From NCBI RefSeq assembly GCF_016239305.1, contig NZ_JAEHOQ010000007.1, forward strand, positions 62,001 to 126,000: a DNA stretch of 64,000 nucleotides. Direction: 5' to 3'. The number at the start of each line of letters is the position of its first letter. Position 1 is the first letter of the stretch. This DNA comes from Proteus vulgaris (GTDB taxonomy: Bacteria > Pseudomonadota > Gammaproteobacteria > Enterobacterales > Enterobacteriaceae). Shown here piece by piece: positions 18,619 to 28,211 of this stretch. A program made the translations under genes and the position numbers. The notes under the pieces were generated by a model that worked only from the letters and a program-made list of their open reading frames with translations, was not told where the DNA came from and made no database searches.

Positions 18619-20385
18619 TTAATAGGTACGCACTTTTGGTGGGAAGGCTTCACGCAGTTTCGGCTGCATATTGACTTCACGGCGTGTCATTGTTTCGGTT
18701 TGCGGTTGATATAATGTATGGCATAACCAGTTCGCATCATCACGTTCTGGGAAATCGAAACGGCTATGAGCACCACGACTTTCTGTGCGGAAATTTGCAG
18801 ATACCGCAGTGGCATAAGCAGTTTCCATCAGGTTATCTAATTCTAAGCATTCAATACGCTGAGTATTAAACTCACTTGAATTATCATCGAGTCGTGCATT
18901 TTGTAAGCGCTCACGAATGACTTTTAGTTCTTCTAAGCCTTTTGCCATTGCATCGCCTTCACGGAATACTGAGAAGTTATGTTGCATACAAGATTGCAGA
19001 GCTTTACGGATCTCAACAGGATCTTCACCCGAGCGATTGTTTTCCCAGCGATTTAAACGTGTTAATGCTGCTTCAACATCCGACTCGCTTGCATCACGCA
19101 TCGTGCCTTGCTCCATCAGAGACTCTTTTAAGTGAACCCCTGCCGAACGACCAAATACAACGAGGTCTAACAGTGAGTTACCACCTAAACGGTTGGCACC
19201 GTGAACAGATACACAGGCAATTTCACCGACAGCAAACAGTCCAGGAATAACAACATCTTCACCCTTCTCGTTCACACGAATAGCTTGACCCGTCACTTTT
19301 GTTGGAATACCTCCCATCATATAGTGACAAGTAGGTATAACAGGAATTGGCTCTTTGATAGGATCAACGTGTGCGAATGTACGAGACAGATCAAGAATAC
19401 CCGGTAAACGTGATTCAAGGACTTCTTTACCAAGATGATCGAGTTTCAATTTCGCATGAGGTCCCCAAGGGCCATCACAGCCACGACCTTCACGAATTTC
19501 AATCATGATTGAACGAGCCACTACGTCACGACCTGCAAGGTCTTTAGCGTTAGGTGCATAACGTTCCATAAAGCGTTCACCGTCTTTATTCAACAGATAT
19601 CCGCCTTCACCACGACAACCTTCGGTCACTAACACGCCCGCACCGGCAATACCCGTTGGGTGGAATTGCCACATTTCCATATCTTGCAGTGGAACACCTG
19701 CACGAACCGCCATACCAACGCCGTCACCTGTGTTGATATGCGCATTTGTAGTAGACTGATAAATACGACCCGCACCACCAGTGGATAAAATAGTGGCATT
19801 GGCTTTAAAATAAACCACTTCACCCGTTTCGATGCAAATTGCAGTACACCCAACAATATCGCCATCTTGGTTTTTCACGAGATCCAGTGAATACCACTCT
19901 GAAAAGATAGTTGTGTGATTTTTTAAATTTTGCTGATATAGGGTATGCAACAATGCGTGCCCAGTACGGTCAGCAGCAGCTGCAGTACGCGCAGCTTGTT
20001 CGCCACCGAAGTTCTTAGACTGACCACCAAACGGACGTTGATAAATACGGCCATCATCTAAGCGAGAAAATGGAAGCCCCATATGTTCCAGTTCTAAAAT
20101 TGCTTCAGGGCCAGTTTTACACATATATTCGATAGCATCTTGGTCACCGATATAATCGGAACCTTTTACCGTATCGTACATGTGCCATTCCCAGTTATCC
20201 TCATGGGTATTACCTAGCGCAACCGTAATACCACCTTGAGCTGAAACAGTATGAGAACGAGTAGGAAAAACTTTAGAAATTAGCGCACAAGACAAACCCA
20301 TTTGGGAAATCTGTAAAGCAGCACGCATACCCGCGCCACCAGCACCAATAACAACGGCATCAAACTCTCTTACTGGCAGATTCAT
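18619..20385 (-). CDS. sdhA: Succinate dehydrogenase flavoprotein subunit
   Basis: A 588-residue SdhA. FAD-binding GAGGAGMR near the N-terminus, the covalent-FAD His45 in [12 protein letters not shown], the substrate loop with HPTGIAGAG, and [21 protein letters not shown]. The start at 20385 ([14 protein letters not shown]) is colinear with E. coli; its ATG shares one base with the sdhD TAA (TAATG) and follows GGGGTG. An in-frame start 12 nt upstream is not needed. Confidence 0.98.
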   Translation of the reverse strand: MNLPVREFDAVVIGAGGAGMRAALQISQMGLSCALISKVFPTRSHTVSAQGGITVALGNTHEDNWEWHMYDTVKGSDYIGDQDAIEYMCKTGPEAILELEHMGLPFSRLDDGRIYQRPFGGQSKNFGGEQAARTAAAADRTGHALLHTLYQQNLKNHTTIFSEWYSLDLVKNQDGDIVGCTAICIETGEVVYFKANATILSTGGAGRIYQSTTNAHINTGDGVGMAVRAGVPLQDMEMWQFHPTGIAGAGVLVTEGCRGEGGYLLNKDGERFMERYAPNAKDLAGRDVVARSIMIEIREGRGCDGPWGPHAKLKLDHLGKEVLESRLPGILDLSRTFAHVDPIKEPIPVIPTCHYMMGGIPTKVTGQAIRVNEKGEDVVIPGLFAVGEIACVSVHGANRLGGNSLLDLVVFGRSAGVHLKESLMEQGTMRDASESDVEAALTRLNRWENNRSGEDPVEIRKALQSCMQHNFSVFREGDAMAKGLEELKVIRERLQNARLDDNSSEFNTQRIECLELDNLMETAYATAVSANFRTESRGAHSRFDFPERDDANWLCHTLYQPQTETMTRREVNMQPKLREAFPPKVRTY

Positions 20386-20729
20386 TACACACCCCACACC
20401 ACAATTGTTCCATAAATAAGATAAACCAACAGCGCAACAACAATAATCAGTTGTAAAGTCAGGCGTAATGCCAGCGGTTTAATATAGTCCGTTAACACTT
20501 GCCACATGCCTATCCACGCGTGGATAAGAATAGAAAGCAACGTCAAGATGGTGAACACTTTGGTTAGAGATGAGCTAAAGAACCCACGCCATACTTCATA
20601 GGTAATTTCTGTGGTTGCAATAAAACCCACAAGATAAAGAACATATAAAACGATAATGATGGCTGAGGCACGCAGAAATAACCAATCCTGTATGCCAGTA
20701 CGGCCTAAAGTAGAAGAATTACTTACCAT
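20385..20729 (-). CDS. sdhD: Succinate dehydrogenase membrane anchor subunit D
   Basis: A 114-residue protein with three membrane helices. The haem b region carries [18 protein letters not shown], holding the conserved His and the quinone-site Asp-Tyr pair. With SdhC it anchors complex II and reduces ubiquinone. It overlaps sdhC by 7 nt and sdhA by 1 nt. Confidence 0.97.
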   Translation of the reverse strand: MVSNSSTLGRTGIQDWLFLRASAIIIVLYVLYLVGFIATTEITYEVWRGFFSSSLTKVFTILTLLSILIHAWIGMWQVLTDYIKPLALRLTLQLIIVVALLVYLIYGTIVVWGV

Positions 20730-21100
20730 ACTAATACCCCCGCCAATATTGATAAAATTACTGTAATAACCATAGATGCAGCCGCAGAATTACGACCCAC
20801 AATCAAGGTTTCATCAATAAAGCCGAAGTCCATTAACATGTGACGAATACCACCACAAATATGGTATGCCAATGCCGTTAGGATGCCCCACAAAATAAAT
20901 TTTGCGAAGAAACCAGTCATTATTTCAGCAGCTTGCTGAAAACCTTCAGGAGAGGAGAGAGAGGTGCCAAGTAACCACAGTAAGATGCCAACTGCGACTA
21001 ACATGATAACCCCAGAGACACGATGCAAGATCGATGCGATAGCAGGGAGTGGAAACTGTATCGTCTGTAAATCCAGATTGACAGGTCTTTGTTTTTTCAC
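20723..21100 (-). CDS. sdhC: Succinate dehydrogenase cytochrome b556 subunit
   Basis: A 125-residue SdhC with three membrane helices, the quinone-site SILHRVSG and the haem ligand His80 ([16 protein letters not shown]. coli His84). The start is GTG at 21100, because an in-frame TAA lies two codons upstream; the four extra N-terminal residues of E. coli SdhC are absent. GTGGG is the likely ribosome site. First gene of sdhCDAB-sucABCD. Confidence 0.96.
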   Translation of the reverse strand: MKKQRPVNLDLQTIQFPLPAIASILHRVSGVIMLVAVGILLWLLGTSLSSPEGFQQAAEIMTGFFAKFILWGILTALAYHICGGIRHMLMDFGFIDETLIVGRNSAAASMVITVILSILAGVLVW

Positions 21101-21733
21101 AATTTATGCCCACACAGCTTTTATAATTTTTCCTTCCTCCGGACCTGGATGGAAATCAAACAGCGAATGGGGTACAAAGGCACATTTTAAGTAAAATGTT
21201 AAATCCGTCTATTTTACAAAAATTGTGGATTCGTTACGCTGGTTCTCCATACAACAAAGGTTCCGGAGACCTGCGCGCAGTATAAGTGCTTCACAAACTT
21301 ATTACAATTACCACACAACTTGTGTGCCAGACATTTGCCTCGAACAGTGAGAAGGATCACTATTTAATATATCTGATGCAAAAATGATTATCATTTTTGA
21401 CACATGTACAACATTTTAATTACATTTACTGCATAATTTTAATGTTTATGTTTTTTTTGTGCGCAAACACGCTTCCAGAAACCTCAAACTTATGTAAAAG
21501 TGTTGGCAGTACTAATTCTAAGTGCATTGCATAAAAAAGCACCTAAAAAAACATAACATCAAAAGCTCCTTAACATAAGTGACACACTATAGACCTAGAG
21601 ATGACGGGCATAAAATAAAACCCAACTAGGTACCTTACATCAACTATAGTTTCACTATCGAAGTGCATCTTTATTCTTTATGGAGATACCCTCGACTTTG
21701 TTAGGAGACATATAAGCGCTAAGGAGATTATAA
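21101..21733. other. Divergent sdhC / gltA promoter region
   Basis: 633 bp without a credible gene, holding the promoters of the sdh-suc operon (left) and gltA (right). It contains a strong Fur-box-like palindrome near the middle. Other activator sites known in E. coli (ArcA, CRP) could not be placed with confidence. Confidence 0.6.
21380..21398. promoter_or_regulatory. Fur-box-like palindrome between sdhC and gltA
   Basis: AAAAATGATTATCATTTTT is a perfect 8+3+8 palindrome. By eye it matches 15 of 19 positions of the Fur consensus GATAATGATAATCATTATC. Position relative to the promoters is not resolved: about 280 bp before sdhC and 335 bp before gltA. Confidence 0.6.
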
Positions 21734-23017
21734 ATGGCTGATAACAAAGCTAAGCTAACGATTGATGAAACATCTGTAGACTTGGACGTTCTATCCCCTA
21801 CACTCGGTTCCAAAGTTATTGATATTCGTACTCTCGGCTCCAAAGGTTATTACACCTATGATCCCGGCTTTACCTCAACCGCCTCTTGTGAGTCAAAAAT
21901 CACCTTTATTGATGGTGATAACGGTATCTTACTTCACCGTGGTTTCCCTATCGGGCAATTAGCGACTGAATCAACATATTTGGAAGTCTGTTACATCCTG
22001 CTATACGGTGAAGCTCCTACCCAAGAGCAATACGATAATTTTAAAACGACTGTCACTCGTCACACCATGATCCATGAACAAATCACCCGCCTGTTCAATG
22101 GGTTCCGTCGTGACTCACACCCAATGGCTGTATTGTGTGGTGTTACAGGGGCTTTAGCTGCGTTCTATCATGATGCATTGGATGTCAGTAATCCGGTTCA
22201 CCGCGATATCACGGCTTATCGTCTGTTATCCAAAATGCCAACTGTGGCAGCAATGTGTTACAAATACTCGATTGGCCAACCTTTTGTGTATCCAAAAAAT
22301 GACCTTTCTTATGCGGGTAACTTCCTGCATATGATGTTTGCAACACCATGCGAAGAATATGTTGTCAATCCAGTACTTGAGCGTGCTATGGATAGAATTT
22401 TCATCCTTCATGCTGATCACGAACAAAATGCATCAACATCTACAGTACGTACTGCAGGCTCTTCAGGTGCAAATCCATTTGCCTGTATTGCTGCGGGTAT
22501 CGCGTCACTTTGGGGGCCTGCTCATGGCGGTGCAAACGAAGCGTGTTTACGTATGCTGGAAGAGATCAAAACAGTTGAACACATTCCTGAATTCATTAAA
22601 CGTGCAAAAGACAAAAATGACTCCTTCCGTTTAATGGGCTTTGGTCATCGTGTTTACAAAAACTACGATCCTCGTGCAACAGTTATGCGTGAAACTTGTC
22701 ATGAAGTGTTAAAAGAATTAAACCTCAATGACAGCTTACTTGAAGTGGCAATGGAATTAGAACGCATCGCATTAAACGACCCGTACTTTATTGAGAAAAA
22801 ATTATACCCTAACGTAGACTTCTATTCTGGTATTATTCTTAAAGCGTTAGGTATTCCATCCAATATGTTTACCGTTATTTTTGCAATTGCGCGTACAATT
22901 GGCTGGATTGCTCACTGGAATGAAATGCACGAAGATGGTCTGAAAATTGCACGTCCTCGTCAGCTTTATACTGGTTATGAGGAACGTGATTTTAAAAGTG
23001 AAATTAAAAAGAAATAG
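21734..23017 (+). CDS. gltA: Citrate synthase (type II)
   Basis: A 427-residue citrate synthase, E. coli length. Active-site residues His264 ([10 protein letters not shown]), His305 (GFGHRVYKN) and Asp362 (NVDFYSG) are in place, and [15 protein letters not shown] is intact. It condenses acetyl-CoA and oxaloacetate to open the TCA cycle. AAGGAG lies 7 nt before the ATG. Monocistronic, divergent from sdhC. Confidence 0.98.
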   Translation: MADNKAKLTIDETSVDLDVLSPTLGSKVIDIRTLGSKGYYTYDPGFTSTASCESKITFIDGDNGILLHRGFPIGQLATESTYLEVCYILLYGEAPTQEQYDNFKTTVTRHTMIHEQITRLFNGFRRDSHPMAVLCGVTGALAAFYHDALDVSNPVHRDITAYRLLSKMPTVAAMCYKYSIGQPFVYPKNDLSYAGNFLHMMFATPCEEYVVNPVLERAMDRIFILHADHEQNASTSTVRTAGSSGANPFACIAAGIASLWGPAHGGANEACLRMLEEIKTVEHIPEFIKRAKDKNDSFRLMGFGHRVYKNYDPRATVMRETCHEVLKELNLNDSLLEVAMELERIALNDPYFIEKKLYPNVDFYSGIILKALGIPSNMFTVIFAIARTIGWIAHWNEMHEDGLKIARPRQLYTGYEERDFKSEIKKK

Positions 23018-23045
23018 TTGATTTTTATTAATTGTTTATCTTACT

Positions 23046-23072
23046 AAGCCCCGTTTAAATCGGGGCTTTATA
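23046..23072 (+). terminator. gltA intrinsic terminator
   Basis: AAGCCCCG / CGGGGCTT stem with a 7-nt loop and a short T-stretch, 28 bp after the gltA stop. Confidence 0.85.
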
Positions 23073-23093
23073 ATTTTAGTTACTAAAAATTAA

Positions 23094-23855
23094 TCAGCTT
23101 TTTAAATATTCTTGTGGTGTCTGCCCCGTCATTTTCTTAAAAAACGTGATAAAAGCACTATCACTGGCAAATCCTAATATCTGACTAATATCTATATAAC
23201 GATGATGAGTTGCTAATAATTCAATCGCTTTCATTAGCCGCCACTGCTGACGCCATTGCTGGTAACTTAAGCCTGTTTCTTTATAAAATAAACGCGTGAT
23301 CGTTTTTTCACTCGCTCCCACATATTTTGCCATTTCTTGTAACGGTGGTGGCAAATCATCAAATGATAAACGCTTTAATCGCCTATCTTTCGGCATAAAT
23401 AAATGATTGGGTTGTCGTTGAGCTTGGGTGATTTCATCAAAGAAAACAGCTAATAGGTTCGCATAACGCCCTTCCTCCCATTGCGTATCAAAATCAGCCA
23501 CAGAAATGCGCTCAAGAATTTCTCGCAAAAGAGGAGAAAGCGTAAATATCTCACTCTCACTTGGAAATTTATCATGATATTTATCGGAAATATAAACAGA
23601 ACGATATCCCACTGAGGCATACATTTCGACTCGATGTTCTAATTTTGCAGGGATCCAAGCAATTCTCATGGGAGGTAAGACAGAAACCCGAGAGGCTAAA
23701 GTAATTCGCATACATCCTGACTGCGTAAATAATAATTGTCCTCTATCATGAGAATGAAATCCTGAATCGTGCTTTCCCATTTCTGCCGCAATACCCACAA
23801 CTGATGCAAGATGCTCTTCTGGCACAAAGTGGTCGTATTGATTAAGCCAAGCCAT
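23094..23855 (-). CDS. AraC-family transcriptional regulator
   Basis: A 253-residue regulator. It has an N-terminal cupin ligand domain (HSHDRGQLLFTQSGCMRI, PPMRIAWIPAKLEHRVEM) and a C-terminal double helix-turn-helix (MAKYVGASEKTITRLFYKETGLSYQQWRQQ as parts; ISQILGFASDSAFITFFKKMTGQTPQEYL). The layout resembles E. coli NimR, which controls a neighbouring MFS exporter. It is divergent from the MFS gene at 23957 (101-bp gap), its probable target. The effector is unknown. Confidence 0.88.
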   Translation of the reverse strand: MAWLNQYDHFVPEEHLASVVGIAAEMGKHDSGFHSHDRGQLLFTQSGCMRITLASRVSVLPPMRIAWIPAKLEHRVEMYASVGYRSVYISDKYHDKFPSESEIFTLSPLLREILERISVADFDTQWEEGRYANLLAVFFDEITQAQRQPNHLFMPKDRRLKRLSFDDLPPPLQEMAKYVGASEKTITRLFYKETGLSYQQWRQQWRLMKAIELLATHHRYIDISQILGFASDSAFITFFKKMTGQTPQEYLKS

Positions 23856-23956
23856 TACTTGTCCTATTTGAAAAATAATATGTCTTTATGTTTATAACAA
23901 GACATTCATTATCTCTGTATTCTGTTCATCAAGATTTAAGGATGTAGGATAAAAAG

Positions 23957-25087
23957 ATGAACAAAAAACTCTCTTTATGGTTAGCAATTGCGTTAATGAT
24001 GTTTCCACAAATTGCAGAAACCATTTATAGCCCAGCACTTACTGATATTGCAAACGGCTTTCATGTCAGTGCAAACGAGGCTGGACAAACACTTTCGCTC
24101 TATTTCTTTGCATTTGCATTAGGGGTCATTATATGGGGTCGGTTATGTGATGTCATTGGTCGTCGTCCGACAATGTTAGCTGGGTTGTTTATTTATGCTA
24201 TTGCTTGTCTTGGTGTTTTCATGACACAAGATTTTTCAGTATTACTTGGATTGCGTATGCTTTCCGCTTTTGGTGCTGCGGTAGGCTCAGTAGGTACACA
24301 AACCATTATGCGTGATGTCTATAGTGGTGATGAGTTAGCGAAAGTATTCTCAGTTATGGGGGCCGCTATCGCACTAAGTCCAGCAATAGGTATGCTAAGC
24401 GGTTCATTATTAGTTAGCTATTCAGGTTACCAAGGGGTATTTAGCGGCCTAGCACTTCTTGCTGTAATTTTACTGTTATGGAGTACTTTTGCTTTACCTG
24501 AAAGTCGCCCTGAAACAATAAAAACAGCACCATTAGGAGAAACTGCAATAAAAATGCTTAAGGATAAGCAGATTGCTAAAACCGTATTCTTAATTGCCTT
24601 TTTTAATATCAGCCTTTTTGCTTATTATCAGTTAGCACCTTTTATGTTTGATAAACAAGGTTATAGCGCAAGCACCTTTGGATATAGTGGCATTGTGTTA
24701 GCAATAGGCGTAGGTATAGGCTCTTATATTAATAAAGCACTATTAAACCATCATTGGCAATGTGGAAAATTAGTTTTACTCGCCAGTTTTATTGCATTAG
24801 TTAGTGCTGTGGGTGTTTATTTTTTACGTAACCACATTAGCTTTATTATCCCAATGATGACGAGTGTTATTGCTTATGGCATTGCTATTCCAAATATCTT
24901 AGCTACAGCATTAGCACAGTATAAAGATCGTTTAGGCACTGCGGGTGCATTATTAGGCTTGTTCTACTATTTGTTAATTGGTGGCGGGCTTGCACTAGCA
25001 GGATGGGGACAAGACTTAGCTATCACCTTACTAATTTGTAGTCTAGGTTCATTGCTACTCTCTTTTTCTCGTCAAATGACAAAATAA
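23957..25087 (+). CDS. Bcr/CflA-type MFS transporter (12 TMS)
   Basis: A 376-residue DHA1 transporter. Motif A-like GRLCDVIGRRPTMLAG after TM2, a RMLSAFGAAVGSVGTQTIMRD stretch, and motif C-like AIALSPAIGMLSG, all typical of the Bcr/CflA/YdhC group. Proton-driven export of a small molecule is likely; E. coli relatives export bicyclomycin, sulfonamides, arabinose or nucleosides, so the substrate cannot be named. AGGAT lies 6 nt before the ATG. Confidence 0.88.
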   Translation: MNKKLSLWLAIALMMFPQIAETIYSPALTDIANGFHVSANEAGQTLSLYFFAFALGVIIWGRLCDVIGRRPTMLAGLFIYAIACLGVFMTQDFSVLLGLRMLSAFGAAVGSVGTQTIMRDVYSGDELAKVFSVMGAAIALSPAIGMLSGSLLVSYSGYQGVFSGLALLAVILLLWSTFALPESRPETIKTAPLGETAIKMLKDKQIAKTVFLIAFFNISLFAYYQLAPFMFDKQGYSASTFGYSGIVLAIGVGIGSYINKALLNHHWQCGKLVLLASFIALVSAVGVYFLRNHISFIIPMMTSVIAYGIAIPNILATALAQYKDRLGTAGALLGLFYYLLIGGGLALAGWGQDLAITLLICSLGSLLLSFSRQMTK

Positions 25088-25094
25088 TAAATTC

Positions 25095-25133
25095 AAAAGA
25101 ACTTCTTATATCAATAAGAGGTTCTTTTTATTT
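25095..25133 (+). terminator. Intrinsic terminator after the MFS gene
   Basis: Stem AAAAGAAC-TTCTTAT with ATAAGAGGTTCTTTT (one mismatch), 4-nt loop, followed by TTTTTATTTT. It separates the transporter from the DUF4132 cluster. Confidence 0.8.
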
Positions 25134-25197
25134 TGTGATATTTATATAAAATCAAAAGGAATAAAACTAATTGATAAAAAACAAATAAGGATAAAAT

Positions 25198-27816
25198 ATG
25201 TCAAATGGAATGAGTACAACTCAAAAAAATCTTGAAAAGAAATTAGCTAAATTTGATAACGTAAATAATCTTTATCCTCTTGAAGTACCGGAACTAACTA
25301 AACTTAAAGACACTTTGCTACCTGATAATACCTATGAGCACATAGTTCACTCATATAAAGAATTATTAAAAAAGATGAAGCAAAATGCAATTGACGAAAA
25401 AAATTGGAATAAACGCTCTTCATTTGTTCATAAAAAAGCGCAAGAGTCTTATGAAGCCTTATCTCAATATAATGAAACAAGTCTGAAAAATATTTTAAAT
25501 CAACTTAATTCGCCTGAAGGTTCACTCAATGAATTAGATCGCGAAATTATTCAGTATAAAAACATAATTACAAGCTTACCTGAATTCACGATTTTTCATC
25601 TTATTCGCACAATAGATGACGACCTTAAACCAAAACATATATCGAGTTATGAAATTAATCATTATGATCCTAAGCATATTTTCGAACATATCGAATTACG
25701 CCACATTGAAGAGATCTTAATTCAAAGAAATTACCCTAATGCGAAACGTATTATCGCCAGCTTTTTTCTGGGACAGTATGGTATAGAGCATTTATCAAAA
25801 CCAGAGCAAATTTGGCCTTTTTACTACCAATATCCTGAATATATCGCAGAAGCCTTACAACTTATTCCCAATCAAAGTAATACTGATAATGACCAATTTA
25901 GCCTTGATAATGCACTTCGTGTATTAGAAACCTATCCCATTATTCCATCACAATTTATTCCTAAAGTATTGCAACTTGCTTTAGGAGATAGACAAATTTA
26001 TCGCTTTGACGCACAAAAACTTATTGAAAAACTCCCAGAGCCTCACTTATTTATTCAAGAAGGTCTGACATCAAAGAAAAAAAACGCTCGAATTATTGCA
26101 ATAAATTGGCTAATTGAACTCAATAATCATGATGCTACTCCAGCATTAATCGCCTTATTAAAGACAGAAAATGATGAAGTTATTCGTACACTATTAATTA
26201 CTGCACTAGAACATTTTGACGAAGATATTTCAGATTTCCTCGATCCCCTTACCTTACTTGCAGAAGCTGAAATTGGCTTAAAAAATAAGATCCCAGATAA
26301 TTTATCTTGGTTTGATTTTAATGCCATGCCTCAACTGACGTGGAAAGATAATAAAATCGTTGAACCTAGAATTATTCAATGGTGGGTAATATTAGCGGTA
26401 AAATTAAAACTTCCAGCAGGTAATACACTATTACATCACTATATCAATTTACTTTCTTTAAAAAGCCAACAGACTCTTGCTCAGTTTCTGTTAGTTAAAT
26501 TTATTACTCAAGATGTCGATACACCATCAAAAGATAAAATTTATCTGAGTTCAGGACTATCCTATTCCGCCCCTATGTCTGCAATTAAAGAAAAAGGTAT
26601 GTTAGGGCTTATTTTTCCAATTGAAGGCTATATCGCTGTACCTTTATTGCGAAATTATATGCGTGACCATTACGAACGCCGAGCACAAATAGAAGCGATG
26701 ATTGACGCTATTGGTGGAAGTAATGACCCAATTATTATTCAATTTTTACTTTCTATTTCTCGCCGTTATCGTGCAGCATCTATTCAAACTAAAGCACGGC
26801 AATTAATCACCCAAATAGCACAACGCAATAATTGGACTGAAGATGAACTGGCAGATAGAACCATACCAACAGCCGGACTTGATGACTCAGGTGTACTGAC
26901 TTTAGATTATGGTGAGCGCACATTCACTGCAAAAGTTAACGATAAACTGCAATTTGTCCTATTTAACACTGAAGGAAAAGTGATAAAAACATTGCCAACA
27001 CCTCGTGTTAATGATGACAGCACACTAATTAAAGAGACAAAAAAATACTTCACATCAAGTAAAAAAGAGTTAAAGCAGATTATCGAATCACAGACATTAC
27101 GTTTATACGAAGCAATGTGCGTTCAACGTCAATGGTTAAGCACTGATTGGCAAGAGTTTCTTCAAACTAATCCGATTATGCATAAATTGATGGAGCGATT
27201 AATTTGGCAAGAAATCAAGGACGATAAAATCATTAATACATTTCGTCCCTCAAATGATGGTGCTTTATTAAATATCGAAGATGAAGAGATCACATTACAA
27301 AGCGATTCATCTCTTCGTTTAGCACACAGCGTATTTTTAAATGAAGAAGAAAAACACGCGTGGTTAGCACATTTTAAAGATTACAAAATGGCGTTTTTAT
27401 TTTCCCAATTAGAACATGACATACCAATATTAGAGGATAAACAAATTCAGATCGCAGAGAAAAAAGGTTGGTTAACAGATGCCTATACATTAAGAAACGC
27501 AATGACAAAATTAGGCTATCAACGTGGCTCAGTAGAAGATGCTGGATTTTATAACTGTTATCACAAATATTTTTCTGGCTTAGATCTCAGTGTCATTATC
27601 AACTTTAGTGGTAACTGTGTGCCTGAAGAGAATGTCACTGTCGCATTATTAGAGTTAGTTTTTGAAAAAGGTCGCCAAAGTGGATTAGATAGACATAAAT
27701 TAGCTATCAAAAATATCCCACCTATTTTATTAGCAGAAAGTTATGCAGAATACTTAAAAATCGCAGATGTTTGCGTGGGTTTTTCTCCTGATTGGGAAAA
27801 GAAATTACCTTGGTAA
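25198..27816 (+). CDS. DUF4132 (MolR/YehI-like) protein, short paralogue
   Basis: An 872-residue protein that is a paralogue of the neighbouring 1242-residue DUF4132 protein. From residue about 41 it aligns with residues about 369-1242 of the long one. Many blocks are identical (RRAQIEAMIDAI, SNDPIIIQ, DELADRTIPTAG, FTSSKKELKQ), as is the C-terminal pattern of an acidic DPxWEK or PDWEK segment ending in PW. It lacks the N-terminal roughly 350 residues and an internal block of about 40 residues (long residues ~777-833). The N-terminal half is helical and repeat-like (ALLKTENDEVIRTLLITALEHF), suggestive of HEAT-type repeats; DUF4132 is C-terminal. No signal peptide or membrane segment. The frame is intact with its own ribosome site (AAGG) and terminator, so it is not an obvious pseudogene. 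Function unknown. Confidence 0.85.
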   Translation: MSNGMSTTQKNLEKKLAKFDNVNNLYPLEVPELTKLKDTLLPDNTYEHIVHSYKELLKKMKQNAIDEKNWNKRSSFVHKKAQESYEALSQYNETSLKNILNQLNSPEGSLNELDREIIQYKNIITSLPEFTIFHLIRTIDDDLKPKHISSYEINHYDPKHIFEHIELRHIEEILIQRNYPNAKRIIASFFLGQYGIEHLSKPEQIWPFYYQYPEYIAEALQLIPNQSNTDNDQFSLDNALRVLETYPIIPSQFIPKVLQLALGDRQIYRFDAQKLIEKLPEPHLFIQEGLTSKKKNARIIAINWLIELNNHDATPALIALLKTENDEVIRTLLITALEHFDEDISDFLDPLTLLAEAEIGLKNKIPDNLSWFDFNAMPQLTWKDNKIVEPRIIQWWVILAVKLKLPAGNTLLHHYINLLSLKSQQTLAQFLLVKFITQDVDTPSKDKIYLSSGLSYSAPMSAIKEKGMLGLIFPIEGYIAVPLLRNYMRDHYERRAQIEAMIDAIGGSNDPIIIQFLLSISRRYRAASIQTKARQLITQIAQRNNWTEDELADRTIPTAGLDDSGVLTLDYGERTFTAKVNDKLQFVLFNTEGKVIKTLPTPRVNDDSTLIKETKKYFTSSKKELKQIIESQTLRLYEAMCVQRQWLSTDWQEFLQTNPIMHKLMERLIWQEIKDDKIINTFRPSNDGALLNIEDEEITLQSDSSLRLAHSVFLNEEEKHAWLAHFKDYKMAFLFSQLEHDIPILEDKQIQIAEKKGWLTDAYTLRNAMTKLGYQRGSVEDAGFYNCYHKYFSGLDLSVIINFSGNCVPEENVTVALLELVFEKGRQSGLDRHKLAIKNIPPILLAESYAEYLKIADVCVGFSPDWEKKLPW

Positions 27817-28211
27817 ACACTATTCACTGATGATTTTCTTATCCCGTACTAAATGAAAAGTACGGGATTTATTCTAACGATATTAAGCTCCGTTTTTGCT
27901 GTTAATTTCAATCAATTTAGCTAAGGGTTAACGCTTACTTTGTTAAACAGACAATTCTTAAATTTTTTAAATACCACAAAAAATGCCTTTATTATCACTT
28001 CTTCATTTTCAGCACTTTTTCCTGATATAGTGTTTTATATAATGCAGAATTGAATATTAATAAAGCTAGGTTAGCTTTTTTAGCGTTTATATCTATAAAT
28101 TTAACAAATGATATGTTTTGTATTTATTTCCAACTGTAATAATCAAATTGTCCGTTTCGCTATTTCATGGTAAAAAAAACTGTTTATCCATACATAGCTT
28201 AAGGAACTGGC
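27817..28211. other. Spacer between the two DUF4132 genes
   Basis: 395 bp with a terminator at its start and otherwise AT-rich sequence lacking a gene. It presumably carries the promoter of the long DUF4132/yehLMPQ unit; I could not place -35 and -10 boxes with confidence. Confidence 0.5.
27841..27872 (+). terminator. Intrinsic terminator after the short DUF4132 gene
   Basis: Perfect 10-bp stem ATCCCGTACT / AGTACGGGAT with an 8-nt loop and TTTATT after it, 24 bp beyond the stop. Confidence 0.82.

Noticed and set aside
25198-27816. Short DUF4132 gene as a truncated pseudogene
   Set aside because: The frame is intact for 872 codons with its own ribosome site, a conserved C-terminus and a terminator, so a functional shorter paralogue is more likely.
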